NCBI RefSeq assembly: GCF_041737845.1 | Contig: NZ_JBGSQX010000107.1 | Location: 1-64,000, forward strand | Direction: 5' to 3' | Source of the DNA: Desulfococcus sp041737845 | GTDB lineage: Bacteria > Desulfobacterota > Desulfobacteria > Desulfobacterales > Desulfococcaceae | DNA: 64,000 nucleotides | Shown here: piece by piece, positions 1-9,264 of the stretch | Layout: every line of letters begins with the position of its first letter | Position numbering within the stretch: the stretch's first letter is position 1 | The notes under the pieces: generated by a model | What the model saw: only the letters and a program-made list of their open reading frames with translations | What the model was told of the DNA's origin: nothing | Database searches by the model: none | Position numbers and translations under genes: made by a program

Positions 1-242
1 CATGAATTCGGGCGCCCCATTGGAGTCATGGACGTTCCCCGGCCGATGGTACACATCGAAAAATTGGCCGGTCTGCGCCACTGTGCAGAACAAAGGGTAA
101 TAACTTCGGGCGCCCTTTTTTGCTTTGTTGAATCCGACGGCCGTGCCTTCTGCGTGGCCCTTGGTGGACAGGACAGAGCCATCGAAATCGAAGGTCAGAC
201 GTGAAAAACCTTCACGTTGAAGGCCAGCAATCACAAGGAAGT
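1..242 (-). pseudogene. IS1380-type transposase remnant, continuing past the left edge
   Basis: Read on the minus strand, about 80 codons are open from position 240 to the window edge. They contain the motifs DFDGSVLSTKGHAEG, YYPLFCTVA and RPGNVHD, which are typical of the DDE domain of IS1380-family transposases (the DFD carries the first catalytic Asp). The C-terminal part must lie left of the window. Upstream (right) of position 240 the frame does not continue as recognisable transposase. Plausible residues (KIPMIRFEDQQLTS) appear in the neighbouring frame at about 233-280, which suggests a frameshift. No terminal inverted repeat is visible because the element is cut by the edge. I regard it as a broken insertion sequence; full length cannot be judged. 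Confidence 0.75.
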
Positions 243-848
243 GAGTTGTTGATCCTCGAACCGGATCATCGGAATTTTGTGGAACTTTGCATGAATTTGT
301 GATTTGCTGGATTTCACTTGCGGTGGCCTCCTGAATTTGGTTTTAAGTTGTCGTCGTAAACAAGTTATACCCACTATTCTCGGGCCTCCGCAAGCTTCTT
401 TTTCCTTTCTTCCTCTCAAATTTATGCAACTATAGGGTCTATTCAAAGAGATGGGTGTAGTTGATACAATTCGGTTTTTGAATCAGTTTTCGCTTGGCCG
501 AGGTGATTATACAAAAGAGCGTGAGAATTGGCTGGGTGACATAACCTTGGACGATGCCATCTCTCAAATAAAGCGGGGAAAAAAATAAAGCCCATCGGGA
601 CAGGGAATAGCCTCACGGCTACCCCCTCCCACGCCACCGGACGGACTGGTAACCTGCCGCGCGGCTCGGCTGATCAGGCAGAACGAGGCCCCTTTTGAAA
701 CAAGCCGAGCTGATCAAAACAGGCGTTCGGCATCGTGATCCCGGCCCACTTGACCTTACTCATCCGCCAGGCCCGCTTTCCGGGAACATCCCGTCAGGCG
801 GGGGGAAAATGATAGATACCACGCGAAATTTCAGGTGATTACGACGAG
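243..848. other. Gene-free stretch with mobile-element debris
   Basis: About 600 bases without a convincing gene. The left part carries the decayed 5' side of the transposase remnant. The middle carries hairpin repeat A (597-630). On the minus strand, 672-760 encodes a 29-codon open frame (starting MSKVKWAGITMPN). After its stop the same frame runs on into the hairpin as RPVAWEGVAV. That pattern reminds me of sequence following group II intron reverse transcriptase genes, but this is recall rather than proof. No promoter with both boxes was recognised for the gene starting at 849. Confidence 0.5.
597..630. repeat. Hairpin repeat A, left of rsgA
   Basis: An imperfect inverted repeat. GGGACAGGGAATAGCC (597-612) pairs with GGCTACCCCCTCCC (617-630) around a TCAC loop. 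A near copy in the same orientation lies at 1921-1953, directly after rsgA. On the minus strand the hairpin is followed after a short gap by a T-rich run (583-590), so it could act as a terminator in that direction. It may also be the structured 3' end of a group II intron or another mobile element. Confidence 0.6.
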
Positions 849-1904
849 ATGAATCTAAGAGATCTGGGATTTGACGAATGGTTTGAAGCTCATTCCGCGG
901 AGTTCCGCCAGGAGGGATGCGGCTTTGCCCGTATTTCCGCAGTGGATCGCGGCTCGTACCTTATAAAAAATGAGTCGAGAGAAGTCCCGGCTGAGCTGAC
1001 AGGCAAGCTTGCTTATCAAATTGGAAGCACCGTCGATCTGCCATGTGTCGGAGATTGGGTGACGGCAAACTATTACAACAATGGCACGGCAGCCATCATC
1101 CACCGTGTGTTTCCGCGAAAGACGTTCCTGCGACGCAAGACCGCGGGTGAAAATGTCGACTACCAGATGATCGCAGCCAACATAGATACCGCTTATATCG
1201 TTCAATCCTGCCATGTCGACTTCAATCCGCGCCGGCTGGATCGGTACCTCGTCATGGCCGCCGACGGACATGTTGAACCGATTGCCATACTCACAAAAAC
1301 GGATTTGATCTCCCGTGATGAATTGGATCAGAAGATTGCGATCATCAGCGCTGTCATCAAAGCAAAAGTGATCGCCCTGAGCAACATCACCGGGATCGGG
1401 TTTGATGCGTTTCAACATACGCTGTCTCCGGGAAAGACTTACTGTCTGCTGGGCTCATCAGGTGTCGGGAAGACGACGATCCTCAACCGCCTTATCGGCC
1501 GGGAAACCTTTGCCACAAAAGCGGTCAGCCTTACGGGAGAGGGCACCCATACGACCTCCCGTCGGCAGCTCATTGTTCTCAGCGGGGGCGCGATGCTGAT
1601 TGACACACCGGGGATGCGGGAGTTGGGCATTGTTGGCGCGGGCGATGGGGTCGAAATGGGTTTTGAAGCATTTGTAGCACTTTCCGCAAACTGCCGCTAT
1701 GCGAATTGCACCCATGAACATGAGCCCGGTTGTGCCGTGCGGGCCGCGATCGAGAATGGTGAATTGTCCGGGGATCGTTATTCCAGCTATATCAAGCTTA
1801 AGAAGGAGTCGGAATTCTACGGGATGTCCTACCTGGAAAAGCGAAAAAAGGAGAAAGCCTTCGGACGTTTCATCAAATCGGCTAAAAAACGGATGAAGGA
1901 CTGA
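849..1904 (+). CDS. rsgA: RsgA-type ribosome small-subunit-dependent GTPase
   Basis: A 351-residue circularly permuted GTPase of the RsgA/YjeQ family, which assists late maturation of the 30S ribosomal subunit. The order is as expected: an N-terminal OB-fold region (about 20-110), then the permuted G motifs with TKTDL (G4) before the P-loop GSSGVGKTT (G1) and DTPGMREL (G3), and a C-terminal zinc-binding element (CRYANCTHEHEPGC). The G4 is TKTDL rather than the common NK/TKxD form but remains compatible. The length is normal. The ATG at 849 has only a weak ribosome binding site. The gene stands alone, flanked by two related hairpin repeats (597-630, 1921-1953) and next to IS debris. It is less GC-rich than the following glucan genes, so it may be an acquired paralogue rather than the housekeeping copy. 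Confidence 0.92.
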   Translation: MNLRDLGFDEWFEAHSAEFRQEGCGFARISAVDRGSYLIKNESREVPAELTGKLAYQIGSTVDLPCVGDWVTANYYNNGTAAIIHRVFPRKTFLRRKTAGENVDYQMIAANIDTAYIVQSCHVDFNPRRLDRYLVMAADGHVEPIAILTKTDLISRDELDQKIAIISAVIKAKVIALSNITGIGFDAFQHTLSPGKTYCLLGSSGVGKTTILNRLIGRETFATKAVSLTGEGTHTTSRRQLIVLSGGAMLIDTPGMRELGIVGAGDGVEMGFEAFVALSANCRYANCTHEHEPGCAVRAAIENGELSGDRYSSYIKLKKESEFYGMSYLEKRKKEKAFGRFIKSAKKRMKD

Positions 1905-1920
1905 AAAACCCTCACCGATC

Positions 1921-1953
1921 GGGATGGGAAGCCGCCTCACGGCTATCCCTCCC
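1921..1953. repeat. Hairpin repeat B, right of rsgA
   Basis: GGGATGGGAAGCCG (1921-1934) pairs imperfectly with CGGCTATCCCTCCC (1940-1953) around CCTCA. It shares the core GCCTCACGGCTA and both arms with repeat A, in the same orientation. It begins 17 bases after the rsgA stop. No T-run follows on the plus strand, so it is not a classical rho-independent terminator for rsgA. Confidence 0.6.
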
Positions 1954-2027
1954 ATGCATCGAAAACCAAATCAATATCAAGGCCGGTCAACCGCGTTGCC
2001 CTGCCCTGATTCGGAGCGGCGTGCGCG

Positions 2028-3377
2028 ATGATCATCCATAACGAACAAATCCGGGATCTGATTAAAGCAAGGTACACACCGGCGGACATCGACCGGATCC
2101 GCAACCTGCTGGATCAGCACCGTGTATTCCACTTCCCGGCCCTCCCCGGCGGGCTCTTCCCCGCCGCCTTGACCACCCCCGAAACCCGCCATACCGGGTA
2201 TGCCAATGTCTGGGTTCGGGATAACGTCCACGTTGCCCATGCCCTATGGCAGACCGGCTGCCTTCAGGCAGCGGCCCGCACGGCCCGGGCCCTGGTGGCG
2301 CATTTCGAGCGCCAGATGGCGCGGTTTGACGCCGTTATTGCCGACCCGGCTTCCGCGGCCGACGTGATGAACCGCCCCCACATCCGGTTTGACGGCGCAG
2401 CAGAGTGCGACCTCGAAGAGACGTGGCCCCATGCCCAGAACGACGCCCTGGGCTATTTCCTGTGGCTGTATTCCAGGCTCGCCCAAGGCGGCCACGTCCC
2501 GGTCGGAGACCGGGAGGCTGAAGTGATCGCGCGATTTCCACAGTATTTTGCCGCCATTCGGTACTGGGAAGATGAAGACAGCGGGCACTGGGAAGAGGTC
2601 CGCAGGATTTCGGCCTCCAGCATCGGCACGGTGGTGGCCGGGCTGCGGGAGTTGAAAAAACTTCTCACCGGCCCCGCGCCCCCGGCGGCCCTGCGATCCA
2701 TGCTGCCTGTCGGATGGGTTGACGCCCTGCTTGCCGCAGGGAAAACCCATCTGGAGGCCATCCTGCCGTTGGAATGCGTTCAGCCGGATCCCCGCAAGAA
2801 GCGGGAATACGACGCAGCACTCCTCTTTCTCATCCATCCTCTCGAAGTGGCGGAGGGCGCCGCGGCCGAACGGATCCTGGCAGACATCACCACTCACTTG
2901 CAGGGAGACTTCGGCATCAAGCGCTATCCGGGAGACTCCTTCTGGAGCGCGGACTACTGGAAAAACGTCAAGGCCTGGGATCGCACCGGCGAGGTCAGCG
3001 GCGATACGGCCCCGCGGGACCGCTGCTTCATCCCCGGCACCGAGGCCCAGTGGTGCATCTTCGATCCCATCGTTTCCGCCATTTACGGCAGGAGATACCA
3101 GCGGTATCGAAGGATCGAAGACCTCGACCGGCAAACCTTCCACATGAACCGCTCCCTGGGGCAGATCACCGGAGAGAATGCCCGGTGCGGGTTCGGTCCG
3201 GACCAGATCCGCATCGGCCCGTTCAAATGCCCGGAACTCTATCATGTTGAAATCGTCGAGTCCGGAAAGCCCGAAGTTCAGTCCAGCGAAGCCGCCCCCC
3301 TGCTGTGGACCCAGGCCAACCTGCTGCCGGCCCTCGGGATGATGGCGAGGAGCCTCGAGAAGATTCCACAAGACTGA
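2028..3377 (+). CDS. GH15-like / phosphorylase-kinase-type (alpha/alpha)6 glucan protein
   Basis: A 449-residue cytosolic protein (no signal peptide) resembling the glycoside hydrolase family 15 and phosphorylase kinase alpha/beta group. The motif GYANVWVRDNVHVAHALW (about 55-72) is the typical 'WxRD' substrate-site element. ETWPHAQNDALGYFLW (about 130-145) is a second family signature, and the C-terminal half holds DRCFIPGTEAQWCIFDP. It probably acts on alpha-glucans such as glycogen. Bona fide GH15 glucoamylases use two catalytic Glu residues; I cannot assign them with confidence here, so hydrolase versus regulatory glucan-binding role is open. It is convergent with the GH13 and GH63-type genes. 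The ATG at 2028 has a distant GGAG. Confidence 0.75.
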   Translation: MIIHNEQIRDLIKARYTPADIDRIRNLLDQHRVFHFPALPGGLFPAALTTPETRHTGYANVWVRDNVHVAHALWQTGCLQAAARTARALVAHFERQMARFDAVIADPASAADVMNRPHIRFDGAAECDLEETWPHAQNDALGYFLWLYSRLAQGGHVPVGDREAEVIARFPQYFAAIRYWEDEDSGHWEEVRRISASSIGTVVAGLRELKKLLTGPAPPAALRSMLPVGWVDALLAAGKTHLEAILPLECVQPDPRKKREYDAALLFLIHPLEVAEGAAAERILADITTHLQGDFGIKRYPGDSFWSADYWKNVKAWDRTGEVSGDTAPRDRCFIPGTEAQWCIFDPIVSAIYGRRYQRYRRIEDLDRQTFHMNRSLGQITGENARCGFGPDQIRIGPFKCPELYHVEIVESGKPEVQSSEAAPLLWTQANLLPALGMMARSLEKIPQD

Positions 3378-3414
3378 TCTCAGATCAAGGCATCCCGAAA
3401 GCCCTGCCGGCCGG

Positions 3415-4923
3415 CTATCGCTCCTCCGGGTCCGACGCAGCCGGGGAGAGTGCCTCCAACCGGAACACATGGCAGGCCCAGGCCGGCATGTCCAGGTAGA
3501 GCCCCCGGGAGGCGAGATCGCCCCCATCCCGCTCGTAGACACTCTCTCCCATCTGATCCCTCAAACGCCAGGTCTGCTCCTTGAGATCGGTCCAGGGGAG
3601 GGCGACGTAGCACTGGCTCTGGTGCTCCGAGTAGTTGACCGCAACCAGGCGCTTTCCGCCGCCCTCCCCGGTCCAGGAAAAGGCGATGAAGCCGTCCGAG
3701 GTCCAGTTGCCGTCCCAGGCGGGGCGGCAGTCGAGCAATTGCCACCGGCCTTCGCGCACGACCGGCTGACGCAGCTCGGCCAGCAGCCGGTCGTAGAAGG
3801 CTTCCAGCCGCGGGTCGACCGGCTCCTCCGGCCCTCTGGCCAAATGGGGGGAGATGCGTTTCCTCCGCCCCTCGAATTGCCCCTGGTGGAAGAATCGCAT
3901 GCCGGGGGTGAAGCAGGTGACGACGGCCGCGGCCTCATGCACCTCCGGCGCGAAGGTCGCGGCCGCCCGGGGTTCGTCGTGGTTTTCCAGGAAGCGGACC
4001 GATTTGTCCTGGAAATCCGGGTCGGCGCGAAGATGGTCGCGCACCGGCCCGGCATGACCGTGGCGGAGGCGGTCGTACAACCGTTTGTCGTAGGTGTAAT
4101 CAAATCCCTGCTGCTGGAGCGTCCATTCCAGATCCCAGTAGACCTCGGCCATGAAGCGGAATTCCGGAAACCGCCCGCGCACCCGCTGTGTTGCCGCGGG
4201 CCAGAAGGGCTGCGTCCGGACGCCCCATGTCCGTTCAAATACCTCCGGCAGGACCAGCATGGCCATATCGCAGCGCACGCCGTCGCATTGCCCGGCGATC
4301 CTCTCCAGCTCGCCGATCATCGCCTGCTGCAATTCCGGGTTGCCGTAGTTGAGCTGCAAGGTGTCGGGCCAGCCGTCAAAGTACGGGTCCCGGCCGAAGG
4401 CCAGCACCAAGGGCCCATTTTTCGTCTGCACGCGGCAGTAATTCTGCGGGGAGCCTGCCAAATCCGCCTCGCTGCCATGGACAAAGTAATTCGGGTGCTC
4501 GTCGATCCACGGGTGATCCGGGGCCATGTGGTTCGGGACAAAGTCGAGCATCAGCTTCAGTCCGCGTTTTTCCAGCCGCTGCCGCAACCCTGAAAGGGCC
4601 TCGGCCCCGCCCAGATCGCGATGAAGGGTGTAGCCTTGGATGGCGAAACCGGAGCCGGCGATGTCTTCGTCCTTGAGATCCGGCAGGGTTTCGGCGAACT
4701 CACGACACCATTCGGGATTCGCTCGCGAGATCGCCTGTGCCGAAGGGCCGGTCTGCCAGACGCTCAGCAGCCAGATCCAGTCAAAGCCCAGTTCCGCCAG
4801 GCGATCGCATTCGGCGTCGGGGACGTCATCCAGCGTCGCAGCCCGTCCCAGCTTCCGGGACAGTTCCGTCAGCCGGACACGGGTGTTGATCTGGTAAAGC
4901 GAAGGGTAACGAATATCGGCCAT
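3415..4923 (-). CDS. Alpha-amylase family (GH13) glycosidase
   Basis: A 502-residue cytosolic (beta/alpha)8 enzyme of family GH13. The conserved regions are visible in order: LDFVPNHMA (region I), GVRCDMAMLVLP (region II, with the nucleophile Asp), FMAEVYWDLEW (region III, with the acid/base Glu) and FLENHDEPRAA (region IV, with the transition-state Asp). A C-terminal beta domain follows. The substrate cannot be fixed from motifs; a maltooligosaccharide or other alpha-glucoside is likely. AAGGAGG lies a few bases before the ATG at 4923. The gene begins 9 bases after the stop of the GH63-type gene, so the two are almost certainly cotranscribed. Confidence 0.88.
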   Translation of the reverse strand: MADIRYPSLYQINTRVRLTELSRKLGRAATLDDVPDAECDRLAELGFDWIWLLSVWQTGPSAQAISRANPEWCREFAETLPDLKDEDIAGSGFAIQGYTLHRDLGGAEALSGLRQRLEKRGLKLMLDFVPNHMAPDHPWIDEHPNYFVHGSEADLAGSPQNYCRVQTKNGPLVLAFGRDPYFDGWPDTLQLNYGNPELQQAMIGELERIAGQCDGVRCDMAMLVLPEVFERTWGVRTQPFWPAATQRVRGRFPEFRFMAEVYWDLEWTLQQQGFDYTYDKRLYDRLRHGHAGPVRDHLRADPDFQDKSVRFLENHDEPRAAATFAPEVHEAAAVVTCFTPGMRFFHQGQFEGRRKRISPHLARGPEEPVDPRLEAFYDRLLAELRQPVVREGRWQLLDCRPAWDGNWTSDGFIAFSWTGEGGGKRLVAVNYSEHQSQCYVALPWTDLKEQTWRLRDQMGESVYERDGGDLASRGLYLDMPAWACHVFRLEALSPAASDPEER

Positions 4924-4932
4924 GGTTCCTCC

Positions 4933-7674
4933 TTATTTTGCACCGGTCTGTTCACCGCCCACCTGCTCCCGGAAGATCCGGGTGATCGCTTTCCCTCGCT
5001 CGGTCTCCAGGGCGGTTTTGGGATCGATCCGCCCGAACACGTCCAGGAGGAGGGCGACCAGGCCGGTCCACCCCGTCTGGTGGCTGGCCCCGAGCCCCGC
5101 CCCGTTGTCCCCTTGGAAATACTCATAAAACAGGATCAGGTCACGCCAGTGCGGGTCGTCCTGGAACTTGGCCGTCCCCCCATAAACCGGCCGCCGCCCC
5201 TGGGCATCGCGCAGAAACGTGCCCGCCAGCCGGCGGGAGAGCTCCTGCGCCACCTCGAAGAGCGTCATGTGCCGGCCGGACCCGGTCGGACACTCGACCT
5301 TGAATTCGTCGCCGTAAAACAGGTACAGGTTCAACAGCGCCCGGATGATCAGCGCATTGACCGGCATCCAGACCGGACCCCGCCAGTTGGAGTTCCCGCC
5401 GAACATCCCCGTGTTGGATTCACCCGGCAGGTACTGCACCTTATACTCCTGATGACCCACCCAAAAAATGAAGGGATGCTCCAGGTGAACCCGCGAGAGG
5501 GAACGGATCCCGTGGGGCCCCAGAAACTCATTCTCGTCGAGCATGTACCCGAGCACCCGAGTGAGCTTCTTTTTGTTGAGGATCGACAGCAGTCGCCGGT
5601 CCTTGTAGCCGATGAACCCCTCGTCGGTCGGAGCCACCTGGGATACCAGCTCGGGATGCCGTTTGCGGAACAGGGCGATCATCTCCGCCAGTTTCGGATA
5701 GCGCGTCAGGTAATCTCCCTCGAACACGGTGGATGCGCAGAGCGGCAGCAGCCCCACCAGCGACCGTACCTTCAACCGCATGGCCTGGCCGTCCGGCAGG
5801 CGCAGCAGATCGTAGAAAAAGCCGTCCTCTTCATCCCACATCTCGTCGTGATGGACGCCGATGCGATCCATGGCGTAGGAAATCCACATGAAATGCTGGA
5901 TGAACTTGAAGGCAAACTCCTCGTAGATCGGGTCGTGTTCGGTCAGGATCAGGGCGATCTCGAGCATGCACTGGCAGTAGAACGCCATCCAGGCGGTGCC
6001 GTCCGCCTGCTCCAGCGACCCGCCCGTCGGAAGCTGCGCGCTGCGGTCGAAGACGCCGATGTTATCCAGCCCCAGAAAACCGCCGGCGAAGACGTTTCGC
6101 CCGGCGGGGTCCTTCCGGTTCACCCACCAGTTGAAGTTCTGCATCAACCCCTGAAAGGACCGCTCCAGGAACCGCAGGTCCGCCCGGCCCAGCGACTGCT
6201 CCATTTTGAACAGGTAGAGCGTGGCCCAGGCGTGCACCGGGGGATTCACGTCGCTGAAGTTCCATTCGTAGGCCGGAATCTGGCCGTTGGGGTGGAAATA
6301 GAGATTGCGCAGCATCAGCAGAAGCTGCTCCTTGGCAAAGTCAAAATCCACCAGGGCCAGGGCGGTCGTGTGGAAGGCCAGGTCCCAGGCCGCATACCAC
6401 GGATACTCCCACTTGTCGGGCATGGAGATGATGTCGGCGTTCAGCATGTGGAACCATTCCATGTTCCGCATGCTGTGCGGGGCAGCGTCGAGCAGCGGAT
6501 GGCTCTTGTGCTCGATCAGCCACTGCTCCAGGTCGAAGTAATAGAACTGCTTGCTCCAGAGCATGCCCGCCAGTGCCTGGCGGTGCACCCGGCGCTCGTC
6601 TTCGGAGAGCGATTGCGGCGTGATCCTCTGGTAGAATTCGTCCGCGTCCGCGACCCGACTCTTGAAGACCCCGTCGAAGCCCTTGAAGGCATCGTCCGAG
6701 GAAGCGGCCGCGAGCCGCAGGCAGACCGTCTTGCTGCCGCCGCCGGGCACGTCGAGGGCATAGTGGGCCGCGGCCTTGGTCCCAGCCCTGGCGGGATTCA
6801 CCGCTTCGCCCCGTCCCTCGATGATGTACGTGTGGAAAGCATCCTTGACATAGGAAGAAGCGCTGGGCTGATTCCACAGACGCTGGGCATTGCTCTCGTT
6901 CTCGGTGAAGACCAGCTCCGGGGCGCCGTCGCAGTAGAGCCAATACTCGCCCAGCTCCGGGTGTGACGTCTGGATAACGCCCGGCGCCGCCTGGCGCAGG
7001 GACGGCTTTTTATCGTCCTCCCCCCACGACCAGGTGTTCCGGAACCAGAGCGTCGGCAAGACCCGCAGCCGCGCCGCTTCCGGCCCGCGGTTGTACACGG
7101 TGATGCGCACCAGGATCTCTTCCGGGCCCTCCTTCGCATACTCGACGAAAACATCGAAATACCGGTCGTCGTCGAAGATCCCGGTATCGAGCAGCTCATA
7201 CTCGAACTCTTCCCGCGACCGCTCGCGGTTCCTCTCGATCAAATCGCGGTAGGGATACTCCCCCTGGGGATACTTGTAGAGGTACTTCATGTACGAGTGG
7301 GTGGGCGTACTGTCGAGGTAGAAGTAATACTCCTTCACGTCCTCGCCGTGGTTCGCCTCGCTGTTGGTGAGCCCGAACAGGCGCTCCTTCAGGATGGGAT
7401 CGCGCTCGTTCCAGAGCGCGAGGGCAAAGCACAGCCGCTGCCGGTCGTCGCAGATGCCCCCCAGTCCGTCCTCACCCCACCGGTAGGCCCGCGAGCGCGA
7501 CTGGTCATGGGTGAAATAATCCCAGGCGTTTCCGTCCTCGCTGTAGTCCTCGCGCACCGTTCCCCACTGGCGCTCGCTCAGGTAGGGCCCCCATTTTTTC
7601 CAAGGGATTCCCGCTTCCCGGGCCTCATTCAGCCGCTTCTGCTCGGTGACGTCCACGAAATTATTCTTTTTCAT
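4933..7674 (-). CDS. Large GH63-type glucosidase (MGH1-like)
   Basis: A 913-residue protein of the group usually annotated 'glucosidase', which carries an (alpha/alpha)6 domain related to GH63 and mannosylglycerate hydrolases. Recognisable parts are the N-terminal RLNEAREAGIPWKKWGPYLSERQWG block, shown here only by its ends RLNEAREAG and YLSERQWG, then FGLTNSEANHGEDVKEYY, the WEYPWYAAWDLAFHT substrate region in the middle, and GMFGGNSNWRGPVWMP near the C-terminus. No signal peptide is seen. Probable substrates are glycogen-derived oligosaccharides, glucosylglycerate or trehalose-like compatible solutes; this is inference. An in-frame GTG exists at 7683, but ATG 7674 has AAAGGTGA at good spacing and is preferred. 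It is the first gene of a two-gene unit with the GH13 gene. Confidence 0.85.
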   Translation of the reverse strand: MKKNNFVDVTEQKRLNEAREAGIPWKKWGPYLSERQWGTVREDYSEDGNAWDYFTHDQSRSRAYRWGEDGLGGICDDRQRLCFALALWNERDPILKERLFGLTNSEANHGEDVKEYYFYLDSTPTHSYMKYLYKYPQGEYPYRDLIERNRERSREEFEYELLDTGIFDDDRYFDVFVEYAKEGPEEILVRITVYNRGPEAARLRVLPTLWFRNTWSWGEDDKKPSLRQAAPGVIQTSHPELGEYWLYCDGAPELVFTENESNAQRLWNQPSASSYVKDAFHTYIIEGRGEAVNPARAGTKAAAHYALDVPGGGSKTVCLRLAAASSDDAFKGFDGVFKSRVADADEFYQRITPQSLSEDERRVHRQALAGMLWSKQFYYFDLEQWLIEHKSHPLLDAAPHSMRNMEWFHMLNADIISMPDKWEYPWYAAWDLAFHTTALALVDFDFAKEQLLLMLRNLYFHPNGQIPAYEWNFSDVNPPVHAWATLYLFKMEQSLGRADLRFLERSFQGLMQNFNWWVNRKDPAGRNVFAGGFLGLDNIGVFDRSAQLPTGGSLEQADGTAWMAFYCQCMLEIALILTEHDPIYEEFAFKFIQHFMWISYAMDRIGVHHDEMWDEEDGFFYDLLRLPDGQAMRLKVRSLVGLLPLCASTVFEGDYLTRYPKLAEMIALFRKRHPELVSQVAPTDEGFIGYKDRRLLSILNKKKLTRVLGYMLDENEFLGPHGIRSLSRVHLEHPFIFWVGHQEYKVQYLPGESNTGMFGGNSNWRGPVWMPVNALIIRALLNLYLFYGDEFKVECPTGSGRHMTLFEVAQELSRRLAGTFLRDAQGRRPVYGGTAKFQDDPHWRDLILFYEYFQGDNGAGLGASHQTGWTGLVALLLDVFGRIDPKTALETERGKAITRIFREQVGGEQTGAK

Positions 7675-7809
7675 ACGTTTCACCTTTCTTATGGGTTCGC
7701 CATGCGTCCCTCAACGGTTCCCTTCATGCTGCGAGTACTGATAGACTTCTATCTTTATTTTAGAGATTTTCATATAGGACTTTGGTCGTATTCATCGAGC
7801 TCTCCATGC

Positions 7810-9264
7810 TTATCGCGCCGCCGGTTTCACACCGCCGCGGCGGCCGATGCCATAGCCGACCCGGTAAACATCGGGAATATTGATCCGATCGGCGGAGAGC
7901 CGCTCGATCAAGCCAAGGCTTGCCAAATCCGCTAAAACCCCCTCGGATCCGACATGGATATGTTCCGGAGGCAGACGAACGGCAGCCGCTGCAATACTAT
8001 GTTCGAGGCCATTCAATACATTGTGTTCTTTCCAAATCCGCTTGATTTCGTCGGCATGGCAAGGGACCGAGATTCCAGACAAGGGCTCAAAGAGCGTCTG
8101 AACCCACGGGTAGTCTTCCTGCATCTCCCTGACACGAATTTTCGATGCCTCCTGCACACCTCGCTTGATGTTTTCATAGTGAAGCGCGAATGGCTGCTCT
8201 GATCTTTCCTTCTCAGAGGCGGCGTGACGAAGAGCCGCAAGAAAGCTTCGCGGACTGACTTGATTTCTGGTGTCACCGAGATGGTTCGGGAGCCATGTGT
8301 ACGGGAATCCACGCCTTCGGTCCCGCCCCATCCAGGGGCCGGTCATGGCATGAAACACCCTTCGCTGCATACTTTCATCCGTACGCAATTTCTCCGGAAC
8401 CACCCAGACCCCTTCAGTATTGCGCCATTTCACGGAGGTCAATTTCTCACATCCCTCTCGAAAAATACCAAGCGTTGCCTCATTGGCCAGATGCTGCCAT
8501 AAAAGACCATACAGTTCGATCCTGGGCCAATAGAGTTCCGTTTTCTGCGACAGCATTTTTGAGGAATCCGGAAATGCCGCGACTTCCGGGTCTTCAATCT
8601 GATCCGGCCGTACAAACATTTTCAGCCGGATTCGGTGGGATGAACGAAAATCCAGCACAGTCTGCAGAAGCCCGCGGATCAGTTGATTCATCGTCTTCCA
8701 GTCGTCTGCGGTGCGGTCGAGGGCATCGAAGAGAACCAGATGATAGGTTTGTCGTGATTCCAATTCGTTATCAACTTGGTAGAAAAACTGTTCCACCGGT
8801 TCCGGATTCTCTTTCAGCCAACCGATCCGGTCTTTCCATCTGTTCAGTGAGTTGAACTCCTCCGGAAGACGTCCACCACCGATCTGTTTTAAAACTACTG
8901 TCCGCCATATGGAGCGTGCTTCGAATTCCACCAGCAAACGGGTAAGCGTGTCTTTTCCGGGATAATCGTCCGGTTGTGGTCTCTCTCCAAACCCAGTGGA
9001 AACTTTTGTATTCCGGTTCAATCCGATGTCTTTGCCGACGGTTTCACGGTGTTCAGGTTTCTGAAGCGCAGACCACCAGAAGCTTTTGCCGGAACCTCGA
9101 ATCCCGACCACGAGCATACTTTCCGGCCGCAGCGCCTTGGCATGGGTTGCAGGAAGGTAGGTAAAACGCAGTTCGGGTTCATTACCGTGACGGGAGGTAT
9201 CTTCCGGGAGCGCGTTGACGATAACCTCTCTTAGCTGATGAGGAAACTTGTAGTCACTCGTCAT
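7810..9264 (-). CDS. P-loop ATPase, third gene of the HEPN/KGGVGR module
   Basis: A 484-residue P-loop NTPase without a confident family. The Walker A GIRGSGKS lies at about 54-61, and a Walker B-like LVLFDALDR lies at about 176-184, followed by a conserved-looking region that predicts DNA- or partner-binding helices. It resembles the ATPases often found beside KGGVGR-type ParA-like proteins (Sll1717-like). The C-terminal 150 residues contain repeated YxWLPNHLGD/RSFLAALR-type segments reminiscent of winged-helix or STAND-like sensor regions. Its ATG overlaps the stop of the KGGVGR ATPase (ATGA at 9261-9264), which indicates translational coupling. No membrane segment is seen. Function unknown; it probably forms a complex with its two partners. 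Confidence 0.75.
   Translation of the reverse strand: MTSDYKFPHQLREVIVNALPEDTSRHGNEPELRFTYLPATHAKALRPESMLVVGIRGSGKSFWWSALQKPEHRETVGKDIGLNRNTKVSTGFGERPQPDDYPGKDTLTRLLVEFEARSIWRTVVLKQIGGGRLPEEFNSLNRWKDRIGWLKENPEPVEQFFYQVDNELESRQTYHLVLFDALDRTADDWKTMNQLIRGLLQTVLDFRSSHRIRLKMFVRPDQIEDPEVAAFPDSSKMLSQKTELYWPRIELYGLLWQHLANEATLGIFREGCEKLTSVKWRNTEGVWVVPEKLRTDESMQRRVFHAMTGPWMGRDRRRGFPYTWLPNHLGDTRNQVSPRSFLAALRHAASEKERSEQPFALHYENIKRGVQEASKIRVREMQEDYPWVQTLFEPLSGISVPCHADEIKRIWKEHNVLNGLEHSIAAAAVRLPPEHIHVGSEGVLADLASLGLIERLSADRINIPDVYRVGYGIGRRGGVKPAAR

Noticed and set aside
4621..6966. Plus-strand open frame of 781 codons
   Set aside because: It lies opposite the GH13 and GH63-type genes, reads as Pro/Gly/Arg/His-rich junk, and has no domain pattern; it is a shadow caused by high GC.
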